Shown here: positions 46,002-55,372 of the stretch, piece after piece
Numbering within the stretch: the stretch's first letter is position 1
Layout of the letters: each line of letters starts with the position of its first letter
DNA from: G963664115 sp965216035
Lineage (GTDB): Bacteria > Acidobacteriota > Terriglobia > 20CM-2-55-15
DNA length: 64,000 nucleotides
NCBI GenBank assembly: GCA_965216035.1
Contig: CBDCFM010000016.1
Location: 248,001-312,000 of the forward strand
Direction: 5' to 3'
The notes under the pieces: model-generated
What the model was told of the DNA's origin: nothing
The model's database searches: none
What the model saw: the letters and a program-made list of their open reading frames with translations, nothing else
Program-made: the position numbers and the translations under genes

Positions 46002-46205
46002 ATGAATTCCGGCACCAGACTCGGTCCCTGCAAGATTCACGAGCAGCTCGGTGCAGGTGGCATAGGCGAAGTGTACCGAGCGAGGGAAATGCGGCCCGAC
46101 CTGTCGGTTGCCATCAAAGTCCTTCCTGAACATCTCGCTGATGATCCGCCGACGGTGCCGTATGGTATGGAGATCGATCGGTCAAAAGACTGGAAACTGC
46201 TATGA
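46002..46205 (+). pseudogene. Kinase start remnant, about 48 codons
   Basis: MNSGTRLGPCKIHEQLGAGGIGEVYRARE and VAIKVLPEHLADDP, then unrelated sequence. The glycine loop and Lys are present, but the sequence is more diverged from the 28,517 kinase than the other remnants. The amidohydrolase start lies 48 bp after its end. Confidence 0.8.
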
Positions 46206-46253
46206 CAACATCGGCCGGAAGCGTCCGGCCGAAAGAATGGGAGACAATCAGGC

Positions 46254-47318
46254 ATGCCTAATCGTAGAGAGTTTCTTCACTACCTCGGACGATCGACCGC
46301 CGGGCTGTACCTGTTGGGCCACGGGCTCGAAGCAGGGGCCCAGGGCGGCCGCAAGGAAATCACCGTGGGCGGTCGCCGCGTCAGGACAGTCGACATCCAT
46401 GCCCACACAGTCATACCCCCGGTTGAAGATGTCATCGGCGGCACGAGGTTCGGCGGCCGTACCTACGCGGACTGGTATGTCATGGGACCCGATCGCATCA
46501 CTGCCATGGATGAGCGGGGCATCGATGTGGCGGCCCTGAGCATCAACCAGTACTGGTGGTACGAGGCCGACCGTGATCTCGCGAGCCGGATCGTTCAGAC
46601 CCACGATGAGCAGCTCGCGACATGGGTCAATGCCCACCCGGACCGTTTCGTTGCCCTGTCGTCGGTCGCCTTGCAATATCCCGAGCTCGCCGCGGAGCAG
46701 TTGGAGTACGCGATCAACGAGTTGGGCCACCGTGGCGCGTCTGTGGGTGGAACCGTGCTCGGCGAGTCGAACGCCCTGGCCAAGTATGATCCGTTCTGGG
46801 CCAAAGCCGAGGAGCTCGGCGTGCCCGTGTTCATGCATCCAGACAACTCCGCCACCATTCTCCGGGAAGCGGGGCTGCCCGAGGTCGGAAATCAGGGCAA
46901 CATCATCGGCAATCCGCTCGAGACCACGGTGTTCCTGACGAACCTGATCTTCGAGGGCGTGTTCGATCGCTTCCCGGGACTCAGGGTCTGTGGGGCGCAC
47001 GGCGGCGGCTTTCTGCCATCCTACTTCGGCCGCACTGAGGTCGCTTGCGCTCGGAACAACGCGAACTGCAAGAATCAGAAGCAGCCGAGTGCGTACTTGA
47101 GGGAGCAGATCATGGCCGACTCGATGGTCTTCTCGTCAGAGGCGCTCCGGCACCTGGTGGCCGAGATGGGCGTCAGCCAGGTCGTCTATGGATCCGATCA
47201 ACCGTTTGCCTGGCCCGATACCATGGATTTGGTTCTGGATGCCGACTTCCTGAGCGATGCGGAAAAAGAGTCGATCCTCGGAGGAAACCTCAGGCGGTTG
47301 CTCAAGATCGAATTGTAG
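46254..47318 (+). CDS. Tat-exported amidohydrolase (amidohydrolase 2 / ACMSD-like)
   Basis: 354 aa. N-terminal Tat-like motif NRREFLHYLGRS. Metal-dependent TIM-barrel hydrolase features: VDIHAHT (first two His), VFMHPDN (His), CGAHGGGF (His) and YGSDQPFAWP (Asp). Such enzymes act as decarboxylases or hydrolases on aromatic or cyclic acids; the substrate is unknown. ATG 46,254 follows GGGAG. It lies between a kinase start remnant (46,002) and a kinase C-terminal remnant (47,406). Confidence 0.88.
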   Translation: MPNRREFLHYLGRSTAGLYLLGHGLEAGAQGGRKEITVGGRRVRTVDIHAHTVIPPVEDVIGGTRFGGRTYADWYVMGPDRITAMDERGIDVAALSINQYWWYEADRDLASRIVQTHDEQLATWVNAHPDRFVALSSVALQYPELAAEQLEYAINELGHRGASVGGTVLGESNALAKYDPFWAKAEELGVPVFMHPDNSATILREAGLPEVGNQGNIIGNPLETTVFLTNLIFEGVFDRFPGLRVCGAHGGGFLPSYFGRTEVACARNNANCKNQKQPSAYLREQIMADSMVFSSEALRHLVAEMGVSQVVYGSDQPFAWPDTMDLVLDADFLSDAEKESILGGNLRRLLKIEL

Positions 47319-47405
47319 ACCCGACAAAGCGCAGCAACTCCGGGCGCCCTCTGTGCGTTTAAACCCCCTCGGAGTCGGCCCACGTCAACGGATCACGACC
47401 GACTC

Positions 47406-47674
47406 GTGTTTGCGGTTCAGGCTATGGCGATCAATACCGAGCCCACACGGGTGTGGAGCAATTCCGTGCCGTTGTTTCGCCAGGCAAACGTGGGCGCCGA
47501 TCTTGCGGCGGGCTTCATACGAAACAATGACGTCACCGCAAACGGCGAGCGTTTTGGCGTATTGCAGCAACGTGGGTCGCCATCACCATGGGAGACGCTA
47601 CCGTAGAGTCCCCGCGAATCAACATCGTCCAGAACGGGTTTGAAAGACTGAATGAACGGGTGAGGGTTCCTTAA
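47406..47674 (+). pseudogene. Kinase-TolB C-terminal remnant (about 90 codons)
   Basis: Frame reading MAINTEPTRVWSNSVPLF, FIRNNDVTANGERFGVLQQRG, a TAG, and INIVQNGFERLNERVRVP with a stop. The NNDVTANGERF and NIVxN.FERLxERV segments are the last parts of the propeller and the tail of these kinases. It gives the clearest case of both kinase ends flanking a foreign gene. The spacer to 47,906 has CTCCTGTAATGTCGCC but no TTGACC box. Confidence 0.8.
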
Positions 47675-47906
47675 GTGTCGGTCTCCCTCGCCTGATTCGA
47701 TCTCCGATCCCACGCGCAGCTCCCGTCAGTTCCTTGCCTCATAGCGGTCGGTACAGATCCATACTCCTGTAATGTCGCCTGTGGTCCAAAGCGGTTCGCA
47801 TCTGAACGGCCCCATTTTACAGGAATTTCAAGTTACCAAGATGGCGGTAATACAGGATAGTGACCTTCTGATTTCTGTTAACCCTCGACTGTAGTTATAT
47901 GTACGG

Positions 47907-48100
47907 GTGATCCAACCCGGCTCCAAACGCGCACACTATGAAGTCGTTTCTGCCCTTGGTAAGGGAGGGATGGGTGAAGTCTGGCGTGCGCGAGACACGA
48001 AGCTCCGACGAGAGGTGGCGATCAAGACGCTGCCGGAAGAGTTCGCACAGCATGCTGCTCGCCTCACTCAACCATCCGATGAGGTGGTCGAGGGAGGCAA
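47907..48100 (+). pseudogene. Kinase start remnant, about 50 codons
   Basis: GTG 47,907 opens IQPGSKRAHYEVVSALGKGGM, RARDTKLRREVAIKTLPEEFAQHA; then a small deletion and frameshift lead to LLASLNHP in another frame, after which homology ends at about 48,085. The leader has GTTAACC and TATATG but not the usual spacing. Confidence 0.8.
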
Positions 48101-48166
48101 AAGCGCGAACGAACAGCTGAACTTGACATTGCCCTTGGAACAACGAAGACGGAAGGGAGGCAGAAG

Positions 48167-48394
48167 ATGACGAGTCGCTTGAGTTTGGTATCACTCTCCG
48201 CGCCGTTCCTGACGGTTTCGGGTTGCGTTTCTCACCGACGTTGTAAGGCTCGGGTGGACGGACGCCTCCCATTCGACCAAGAGTGACTCGATGCCCTGGA
48301 CGCGCTGACCGTCGCCATCGAGGCCGATCTGCTGCAAATCAAAGTCGCCTCGAGCCACGTCGCGCTGCTTTTGGAGGCTCGTGAGGACGTTTGA
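48167..48394 (+). pseudogene. Small lipoprotein-like gene with an in-frame TGA
   Basis: A good ribosome site (GGGAGGCAGAAG) precedes ATG 48,167. The product begins MTSRLSLVSLSAPFLTVSGC, a lipoprotein signal with Cys, and stops at TGA (48,284-48,286) after 39 codons. The same frame continues LDALDALTVAIEADLLQIK.. to a second TGA at 48,394. Either a short lipoprotein or a 75-residue gene with a stop; no family recognised. Confidence 0.35.
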
Positions 48395-48563
48395 TTATGT
48401 CAAATTAAGGGTCTTCCGGACGTTGTTCGAGTTTCCTGCCGATCCTAGGCGTTTCCCCTAAAGTTCTCCCCAATTCCGATCGATAAATATACTGGTGCGG
48501 GCGGCTTCCGTTCGCGCCTTATGGGGCGCTGTTGGTAAGCCTGCCAGGACAACTCGAGCGCGG

Positions 48564-50111
48564 ATGCATTCTAGGGAGCCGTCGATCATACCCGAACTAA
48601 CAACGCAACTGGAAGCCTGCAAGACCTTACCAAGCCCGCCCGGAGTTGCCATCCAGATTGTCGGCCTCGCCAACGACCCCGAGGCCAACATGAACAAGAT
48701 CGCCAAAGTCCTCGCCACGGACCCGGCGATCACGGCCAAGATTTTGCGCATCGCGAATTCGCCGATGTACACCCAGCAACGCAAGACCGAGAACCTTCGC
48801 CGGGCCGTCGTGGTGCTGGGCCTCAATGCCACCATTTCACTCGCTTTGTCGTTCTCACTCTTGAAGTCGTTCCGATCGGAGGATGAGGGTGACGGGCTCG
48901 ATTATCCGTTGTATTGGCGTCGAGCGCTCCTGTGCGCGACCGTCAGCCGTAGCCTGGCTGAGGTCGCCGGTATCGCCGATGCGGAGGAGCTCTTTCTCTC
49001 GGCACTGATTCAGGACATCGGGATGCTGGCGCTGGACCAGTCCGTTCCGGGGGTCTACGAGCACCTGGAAGGACAGGCGCACCATGCCGTGATCACCGCG
49101 CGTGAGATCGAAAAGCTCGGTGTGGACCATGCCGCTGTGGGCGGATGGTTGCTGGAGCGCTGGAATTTCCCGGACCGAATTCAGCAGGCCGTGGCCGCGA
49201 GCCACGACCCCGAGATCGTACCGGCCGGTCACGAGAACGGCGCTTTCGTGCGTTGTGTGGCGCTGAGCGGCCTGGTGGGGGAGGTCTTCCTCGATCAGTC
49301 AGGCGAGGGCCGCTTTCAGGCGCTGGCGGACGCCGCTCAGGGGCACTTCGGCATCGACAACGAAAAGGTCGGCGAGCTGCTGGAGGAGGTCCGTACGCTG
49401 ATCCCCGAGGCGGAGCGCGTGTTCGAGACTCAGATTCTCGTCGGCGGCGCCGACGACAGCATCATGGACGAGGCCAGAGAAGCCCTGATGCTCCGGAGCC
49501 TGCACGCGCTGCAGACAGTCGATAACCTCCAGGACCAGGCGGAATCCATCGAGACCCGCACGAAGGAGCTCGAGGAGACCAATCGCCGGGACGCGCTCAC
49601 CGGGCTCTTCAACCGCGGGCACCTGGACCTCCACCTCGAGCAGGCTCTTCAGCAGGCGAGTACGGATGGACAACCCTTGAGTATCGCCTTTGCGGACCTC
49701 GACAGGTTCAAGAGCATCAACGACACGTACGGCCATCAGGTGGGCGATCAGATACTCAAGACGGCGGCAAAGATTCTGAAGGCCAACGTGCGCGGAGACG
49801 ATCTCGTCGCTCGCTACGGCGGAGAAGAATTCATCATCGTTCTTCTTGGCACCGACTGCGAGTTGGCCAAGATCATCTCGCAGCGAATCGTCAAATCATT
49901 TGAAGCGACGCGCCACAATGTGGGCGGAACGGACGAGCTGGCGGTCACGATATCGGTCGGGATCGCGACCCACAACGATGGACGCAAGTTCGACTCCGTC
50001 GATGAATTCGTTAAGGCGGCTGACAAAGCGCTGTACACGGCCAAGCTTCAGGGACGCAATTGCAGCATTCCCTTCGACGTCATCGAGAATCTCCAAGTCG
50101 CCCAGACGTAA
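48564..50111 (+). CDS. HDOD-GGDEF signalling protein (diguanylate cyclase)
   Basis: About 515 aa. N-terminal HDOD domain (LPSPPGVAIQIVGLANDP, DPAITAKILRIANSPMY, LFLSALIQDIGMLAL), a helical linker (EALMLRSLHALQTVDNLQDQAES), and a C-terminal GGDEF domain with active-site GGEEF and an RxxD inhibitory site (RGDD) five residues before it. It likely makes cyclic di-GMP with product inhibition. Soluble, no membrane segment. ATG 48,564 is chosen at the start of the HDOD homology; the frame is open from a GTG at 48,495. Neither start has a strong ribosome site. Confidence 0.9.
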   Translation: MHSREPSIIPELTTQLEACKTLPSPPGVAIQIVGLANDPEANMNKIAKVLATDPAITAKILRIANSPMYTQQRKTENLRRAVVVLGLNATISLALSFSLLKSFRSEDEGDGLDYPLYWRRALLCATVSRSLAEVAGIADAEELFLSALIQDIGMLALDQSVPGVYEHLEGQAHHAVITAREIEKLGVDHAAVGGWLLERWNFPDRIQQAVAASHDPEIVPAGHENGAFVRCVALSGLVGEVFLDQSGEGRFQALADAAQGHFGIDNEKVGELLEEVRTLIPEAERVFETQILVGGADDSIMDEAREALMLRSLHALQTVDNLQDQAESIETRTKELEETNRRDALTGLFNRGHLDLHLEQALQQASTDGQPLSIAFADLDRFKSINDTYGHQVGDQILKTAAKILKANVRGDDLVARYGGEEFIIVLLGTDCELAKIISQRIVKSFEATRHNVGGTDELAVTISVGIATHNDGRKFDSVDEFVKAADKALYTAKLQGRNCSIPFDVIENLQVAQT

Positions 50112-50138
50112 GGGCGGCTCGGCGCCGAGCGGCGTTTC

Positions 50139-50833
50139 TCAGTTGGTTGCGGTGCCGACGCTCTGCGCAGCGTCTGCTGCCGCCGTGTCCACTCGGCTGA
50201 AGCGATCGATATCGACCTCGATCAGCGCGAGCTCCGCATCCGCCTCGCGCTCGTGTTCCTGGGTCTCTTCGATGGGCGCCGTGTTCCAGGTCTCATCCAG
50301 GATTTCCACCAGGTTTTCCACGACCCGGGGCGTGATGAGGACGATGGTCTCGGTATTGACTTCGGACCTTTCTTCATTGCTGAAGTGTCGCCGGAGGCCG
50401 GACACGCGGCGCAGCCCGGGTACTCCCTCCTGACCCAGGCATCCTGGTTCTCGAGCGCCAGCAGCTTCGGCGTCGACAGCGTGCGGACCCGACACCGGGC
50501 TTCGAGCGCGTTGAAGAGTATTTCGACCTCGGGGGGGTTAGTCAGGTTGAGGAACAGCCCGATTGAGCCTGCCGCGCCTGCGGCCTCCAGGCCCTGGGTG
50601 CCGATGATCCCGTCCCCATCGCCACCGAACGTAAAGAGATCCGACCCGGCGATCCCGAAGGAGTCCTCGGAGTTGAGCGCGATCTCCAGGATCTTCGCTT
50701 CGATGAGGATCTGTGTCGGCTCGTGATCGATTTGCCGGATCAGCCCGTTGAACCGCTCGAGGAAATCCGGCACGTTCTCGATGGTGACGAGCATGCGCTC
50801 GGGGAGCGTTGACATGACCCCGTGTTCGGACAT
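50139..50833 (-). pseudogene. Secretin (PilQ/GspD-type) C-terminal fragment, internally deleted
   Basis: From 50,833: IENVPDFLERFNGLIRQIDHEPTQILIEAKILEI and the secretin core RTLSTPKLLALENQDA. Then the frame jumps to another one reading GVPGLRRVSGLRRHFS and SEVNTETIVLITPRVVEN, the end of the secretin domain. About 100 codons of the beta-barrel region between them are missing. It cannot form a secretin. Confidence 0.8.
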
Positions 50834-51065
50834 TGTAGGAGGAATGAGAGGGTTTGTCGCAGAAACCTGCCGGTGTCGCAGGGCATCCTGTTCGCTCGCT
50901 GAATCATCTTCCCAATTCCCAAATCTCCCCGCTGACTTCTGTGCAGAGATGCAGAATTTTCACTTCGGCGTATTGGGCGTCAGAACTCAGCCGCGGGCGC
51001 TCGGAGTCGGTATACAGCGCAGATAGAGTCTGTCCCATGAAGTGGCGGTCATATGGAAGTGGCTT

Positions 51066-51290
51066 ATGACCCCACTAGGCAAACGGATGCTTGATGAACT
51101 CCGGCGACGCTACTACTCCCCAGAGACAATTCGTGGCTACATGCACAACACTGGATCAGTTCCGCCAGTACTGCGGCAAGTCTCCCGCATATGTCGGAGT
51201 CGAGGAACTGCGACGGTTCCAGCTGCATATGCCGCGGAAGCAGAAGCTGGCGGTCGGAACCGTTGAGATTCGCCAGCAGGAGGGCATCAG
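51066..51290 (+). pseudogene. Tyrosine recombinase N-terminal (core-binding) fragment
   Basis: MTPLGKRMLDELRRRYYSPE, TIRGYM in one frame, then LDQFRQYCGKSPAYVG and EELRRFQLHMPRKQKLAVGT in another: the SAM-like DNA-binding domain of an XerC/IntI-type integrase with one frameshift. The catalytic domain is absent. Confidence 0.65.
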
Positions 51291-51392
51291 GTCTGGACGT
51301 GGGCTGACTTCGAAGTCTCTGTGGTCACGGGCGATCTGTTTTCCGGTTCGGACCACACCGCGCCTCAATCGCCGGTTTTTCGCCGGAGTTTC

Positions 51393-51425
51393 AAAAAAAT
51401 CGGGAGTCCGGAACCCCGGACTCCC
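51393..51425 (-). terminator. Rho-independent terminator after the minus-strand propeller genes
   Basis: A perfect 10-bp stem GGGAGTCCGG/CCGGACTCCC with a 4-base loop (51,402-51,425), followed on the minus strand by seven T (51,399-51,393). It lies 18 bp beyond the stop of the gene at 51,443. Confidence 0.9.
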
Positions 51426-51442
51426 GGAGGACTCACCTGTTC

Positions 51443-52297
51443 TCAGAAGATTTCCGGTACCGAGTAGACCAGGATGCCCTGATTCCGCATATCGGAGACG
51501 ATCACCTCCCGTTCCGCAGGGTTCAGGACAACCCCGAACGGCTTTTTCATTCGGCTCACCTCTCCGATCGGCATCTTCCACATCGGGGGCACATCGCCGT
51601 TGTCGTCGTAACTCCAGACTCCGACAAACGCACCTTCCGGTTCCATCTGGTCCCGGATTCCCGGCATCGCCACGACGATCAGCCGCCGCTCCGGATTGAG
51701 GTCGATCTGATTGATCCGGATGATGCCCGTGTTCGGGCCGCGAATGACGGCCCGAGGCGCCACGTTTCCGCTGTCGGTACGGTTGAATATCAGAATCGCG
51801 CCCGGTTCCGCGCCGTCGTCGACCAGGGCCGCTCTCTCGGTTCCGAAGCCGCTGTTCAATCCGACGACGAGGATATCGTTGATCGAATCGACGGCGATTC
51901 CGTATGCCGCCGTGATCTGGGTGTCCGGCCCCTCGATGGTTCGGATGGGCGACACGTCGCCGTTGGCGTCGCGCGGGAAGACCTTGATCACGTCTTCCTC
52001 GTCGTTGTAGGTGAAGAGTTCGTCATGAATCGCGTCCACGTCCACCCGGCTACCCACGGTGCCGGTCCGGGGGCCCTGGATGATTCGAATCGGAGACTCC
52101 TGGCCGTCGGCGTCTCCCCGGAACGTCAGGATGGCTTCCGAGTAGGGAACGGGGACGACGATTTCATCGTTGATCTCATCGTAGCGGATGTCGTGCATGG
52201 TGCGAGAGAGCCTGCTCGCTTGACCATAGAGCGCTCGGGTGGGTGGGGTTCCTCCGTCCGCCAGCCTGGCGAACGTCGCAATCTGCGGGTGAGCCAC
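51443..52297 (-). CDS. Beta-propeller (NHL/YncE-like) ORF, second half, copy 1
   Basis: 284-codon frame that directly continues the upstream ORF after one in-frame TGA (VPN-TGA-VAHPQIA). It has no signal peptide and no independent ribosome site; a GTG follows the stop at once. Repeated blade motifs: DEIVVPVPYSEAILTF, SPIRIIQGPRTG, NDILVVG, DMRNQGILVYSVPEIF. If translated alone it would stay in the cytoplasm while the first half is exported, so read-through or reinitiation is needed for one protein. See the finding on the shared TGA. Confidence 0.75.
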   Translation of the reverse strand: MAHPQIATFARLADGGTPPTRALYGQASRLSRTMHDIRYDEINDEIVVPVPYSEAILTFRGDADGQESPIRIIQGPRTGTVGSRVDVDAIHDELFTYNDEEDVIKVFPRDANGDVSPIRTIEGPDTQITAAYGIAVDSINDILVVGLNSGFGTERAALVDDGAEPGAILIFNRTDSGNVAPRAVIRGPNTGIIRINQIDLNPERRLIVVAMPGIRDQMEPEGAFVGVWSYDDNGDVPPMWKMPIGEVSRMKKPFGVVLNPAEREVIVSDMRNQGILVYSVPEIF

Positions 52298-53542
52298 TCA
52301 GTTGGGCACCAGAATCTCTCCCCGCAGGGTGTCGTAGCCCACGGCTCCGGGATTGCCGATCATGAGGCTCTGGGTGCCCTCCGGTGCTCCCCGGACCACG
52401 CGTATGGGCTCGACGTCTCCGTTAGCCGTGACCGGGAAAACCGTCACCTTCGGCGCTCCCATGTTGGCAACGAAGAGCTCGTCCGTCCGTTCGTCGATAG
52501 CAATCCCCGGCGGGTGAATGATTTGGGTTCTCGGACCTTTGAGGACGCGGATCGGCGCGGCGTTGCCCTCGGCGGACGCATCAAAGACCAGCACGGAACT
52601 GTCGCCATCATTGGCCACGAACAGTTCCTGTCTTTCGTGGTGGTACGCCATGTGAGACGGCCAATTCAACAGAGTGTTCGCCCCTTCGATGATCCGGATA
52701 GGCTCGGTATTGCCTGACGCGTCGAGGGGATAGACCGTAATCGACGGCGGCTCGTAGTCGCCGTAGACTCGACCGGTTTCCGGGTCCTGCCGGTGGACAT
52801 TCCCGAAATTGCTCACGAACATGAGGTTGTTCTCGGTGTCGAGTGCGATCCCGTGGGGATCTTCCAGCTGCGTGTCGTAGCCTTCGAGAGTGCGCAAAGG
52901 CCGCTCCTCGCCCTCGGCCTGTTTGCGGTAGACATAGACCGCGCCACCCTGCCCGTCAGGGGCCCCGTACCGCCCGCCTTCCTGGTTGACGACGAACAAT
53001 TCATTCCGCTCTTCATGGGCCGTGATCGAGAAACCCCGAATGCCCGCGATGTAGCGAACCGGTGTGGCGTTGCCCCGCTGGTCGGGAGCGAACACGGGTA
53101 TCCAGCCCTGGGTGTCGTTGTTAAGGGCGTAGATCTCGAGCGTCTCGGGATCGATATACACGCCGCACATCATCTCCGCCCGGGTGCTCAATCCCGAGAT
53201 GACGCGCCGCGGCTCGCTGAAACGGGCCCGGGGCGGCGTGTTCTCCTCGTGGGCGTACTCCAGAATCTGAAAGAGGTTTTCGTCCGCCACGACCAACATG
53301 TCGTTCTCCGAGTTGACGGCCACGGCGGCAAAGGCGGGATTCGGATCCCGGATGAAACGCAGCGGCGCCCGCTCGATCACGACCGGCGTGCGGTCCTCCT
53401 GGGGCTGGATGGCCACCCCCGCGTAGGCAACCGCTGAGATCGGGGCCCTGTAGACCAGAGTGAGCTGAGCCAACAAGAGGATCAGGCCTCCGACGACGAG
53501 CGGAAGCCGCCAGAGTTTCCTATAGGCTAAAATCTCTTTCAT
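52298..53542 (-). CDS. Exported beta-propeller (NHL/YncE-like) protein, first half, copy 1
   Basis: 414 codons from ATG 53,542, preceded by GGAGGTG. N-terminal membrane anchor or signal (LPLVVGGLILLLAQLTLVY), then repeating units of about 50 residues with PIR.I.GP.T, DPHGIALD, ELFVAN and VTVFPVTANGD motifs. It ends at TGA 52,300-52,298 with the next half in the same frame. About 70% alike by eye to the locus at 55,855, but visibly richer in G+C. Function unknown, probably envelope-associated binding. Confidence 0.8.
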   Translation of the reverse strand: MKEILAYRKLWRLPLVVGGLILLLAQLTLVYRAPISAVAYAGVAIQPQEDRTPVVIERAPLRFIRDPNPAFAAVAVNSENDMLVVADENLFQILEYAHEENTPPRARFSEPRRVISGLSTRAEMMCGVYIDPETLEIYALNNDTQGWIPVFAPDQRGNATPVRYIAGIRGFSITAHEERNELFVVNQEGGRYGAPDGQGGAVYVYRKQAEGEERPLRTLEGYDTQLEDPHGIALDTENNLMFVSNFGNVHRQDPETGRVYGDYEPPSITVYPLDASGNTEPIRIIEGANTLLNWPSHMAYHHERQELFVANDGDSSVLVFDASAEGNAAPIRVLKGPRTQIIHPPGIAIDERTDELFVANMGAPKVTVFPVTANGDVEPIRVVRGAPEGTQSLMIGNPGAVGYDTLRGEILVPN

Positions 53543-53742
53543 GAGTCACACCTCCAATGCAAGTGCCGGCAAATTTGAGATCTCCCTGAATTCAACTACA
53601 GGTCGGCTGTCGAGACAAGAAAAGTGTTGTCTTTTGCCCAAGGGGTTTCGACACCAGCCCTGGAAAATCGGTTCTGCTGAAGACTACTACGGGCCCACAG
53701 CCGTGTTTTTGAGCGTGCCGACCCCCTGATATCTGCGCGAAG

Positions 53743-53812
53743 TCCGGTCGCCGCTCTCAACGTCGTCTTGAATTGGTTTGAAGAGCTGAAGAAACGGGTC
53801 CCGGTACCCTGA
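53743..53812 (+). pseudogene. Kinase-TolB C-terminal remnant
   Basis: Frame ending VAALNVVLNWFEELKKRVPVP and stop, with the Trp preserved, matching the tail of the intact kinase almost exactly. Upstream 53,543-53,742 shows no gene. Confidence 0.75.
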
Positions 53813-53914
53813 TTGTTCGACTTCCACTCCCGAAAACTTGTTCCGACGGCATTGGAGAGGAACGTAGTAATTCCACTCGGATGTGTAGTCCTAGCCGTCA
53901 ATGTGACTGTTTCA

Positions 53915-53943
53915 TTGACCTAAATTCCTGCCCGTAGTCTTGT
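53915..53943 (+). promoter_or_regulatory. Kinase-leader promoter (leaderless type)
   Basis: TTGACC (53,915-53,920), 17-bp spacer, TCTTGT (53,938-53,943), ATG at 53,951. The preceding AATGTGACTGTTTCA is the conserved leader core. Confidence 0.6.
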
Positions 53944-53950
53944 TCATGCA

Positions 53951-54036
53951 ATGCAAACCGGCACCAAACTCGCACATTACGAGATCCAGGCTCCCTTCGG
54001 CAAGCGCGGCATGGGAGAAGTGTGGCGTGCACGAGA
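53951..54036 (+). pseudogene. Kinase start remnant, about 29 codons
   Basis: MQTGTKLAHYEI, APFGKRGMGEVWRARDW, then homology is lost. It lies before the WD40 gene; 54,037-54,430 between them shows no other gene. Confidence 0.8.
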
Positions 54037-54430
54037 CTGGACTGCAAGTTGAATGCTGTATGCAGGTGGCCGTAGGCCCTGGGTGGAAAACCTGCTCACG
54101 ATCATCGACCCAAAGTTATACACTACGCCTTGGACAACACGTGGGGTAAGCTAGCGCATGTCCAGGCACCGCGATTGGAGAGTCTTTCTGTGTGGCGTCG
54201 CGGTCAGCTGAGTGCAATCAAGTAACGCACGAGAAATGCTGGACTCTGGCCGGGCAAGCGCCTCAATAAGTGGAACCGTGCCTTGCCGGAGGGCCAAAGC
54301 CGCACCCACACGACGGAGGGATCTCCACAACACGCTGCGGTTCCCGAACCCGATGTTTATGGTCTGGCCCAGACTGGGGACCGAAAGGGCAACAACGGCC
54401 GGGTTGAGGAATAGGAAGGAGCGTTTATCC

Positions 54431-55372
54431 TTGTCAGAGATACGTCAGCTTCATCAAATTGATTTGCAAAGCGGGTACATATCAAAACCGCGCTGGTCAC
54501 CCGGTGGACGCTTTCTCGCCATTCCCACGCAATTCGGATCGACAGCAATTTTCGATATCGACGCCGAGCAGATTGCACGTACGTTGGAAAGCGATTCGGG
54601 GCAGGTTACTTCAGTGGGCTGGGACCCTAGAGCGGATGTGATCATGACCAGCTCCGTTGATCGGTCACTGATGTTGTGGGAGTTGAAGAGCGGAAGGAGC
54701 ACGCCGTTTCTCTTAAGTGGTCACAGCAAAGCAGTACACTCCGTCGAATGGACCGCGGAGGGGGCATTCGCGATCACTTGCTCCTCTGACCGGATTCGTG
54801 CGCTGGATGGAGCTTGCCTGCTGCCGGGCTGGACAAAACCAATGGAAGACTCGGTGAACAAGCACATCGGCTTTACAGCGGTCGCATCTTCTTGCCAGTT
54901 CACATTTCTCCTTGCGTTGGCTGCTGAGAACGGTGCTCTTTTGGTTCTTGTAAGCCTTCTGTCAGCGGATGTGCTGAGTCGTATTCAAATGGAGCAACCG
55001 GTGCGATCTCTGGCATGGTCGCCAGCCGAAGATCTGCTTGCCGTAGGTACGGGCGACGGGATTGTGGCCTTTCGTGCCACTCAAGAAGGTTTTACAGAAC
55101 CTTCCCGCGAACTGACCTTGCATACTCCTCGGGTACATGCCCTCTCATTTTCAGGTGACGGAAGCCTTCTGGCATCCCGCGACGCTCAGGGCTTAAAGAT
55201 TTGGGATGTCGAAGGGGCACGGTTGATTGCGGCACTTGACGAAAATATGGAGACACTTTCTATCGGACGTCCACCGCCGGAAATCGCGTTTCATCCTGCC
55301 AGACAGCTACTCGCAACCGTCACGACGAATGGAACCGCCTTGCGTGTTCTGGACTTGACTGGGCTAACTTGA
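54431..55372 (+). CDS. WD40-repeat protein
   Basis: 313 aa from TTG 54,431, preceded by GGAAGGAG; the frame is open from an ATG at 54,212, but that part has no propeller homology. WD40 blades: KPRWSPGGRFLAIPTQ..IFDID, VTSVGWDPRADVIMTSSVDRSLMLWELKSG, GHSKAVHSVEWTAEGAFAITCSSD, VRSLAWSPAEDLLAVGTGDG, VHALSFSGDGSLLASRDAQGLKIWDV. Cytoplasmic, no signal. Similar WD40 units occur in bacterial TIR-WD40 proteins; a TIR fragment lies at 45,284, but a link is only a guess. Confidence 0.7.
   Translation: MSEIRQLHQIDLQSGYISKPRWSPGGRFLAIPTQFGSTAIFDIDAEQIARTLESDSGQVTSVGWDPRADVIMTSSVDRSLMLWELKSGRSTPFLLSGHSKAVHSVEWTAEGAFAITCSSDRIRALDGACLLPGWTKPMEDSVNKHIGFTAVASSCQFTFLLALAAENGALLVLVSLLSADVLSRIQMEQPVRSLAWSPAEDLLAVGTGDGIVAFRATQEGFTEPSRELTLHTPRVHALSFSGDGSLLASRDAQGLKIWDVEGARLIAALDENMETLSIGRPPPEIAFHPARQLLATVTTNGTALRVLDLTGLT

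Noticed and set aside
54212..54430. N-terminal extension of the WD40 protein from ATG 54,212
   Set aside because: No WD40 or other domain signal, basic and irregular composition; TTG 54,431 has a good ribosome site and coincides with the start of blade homology.
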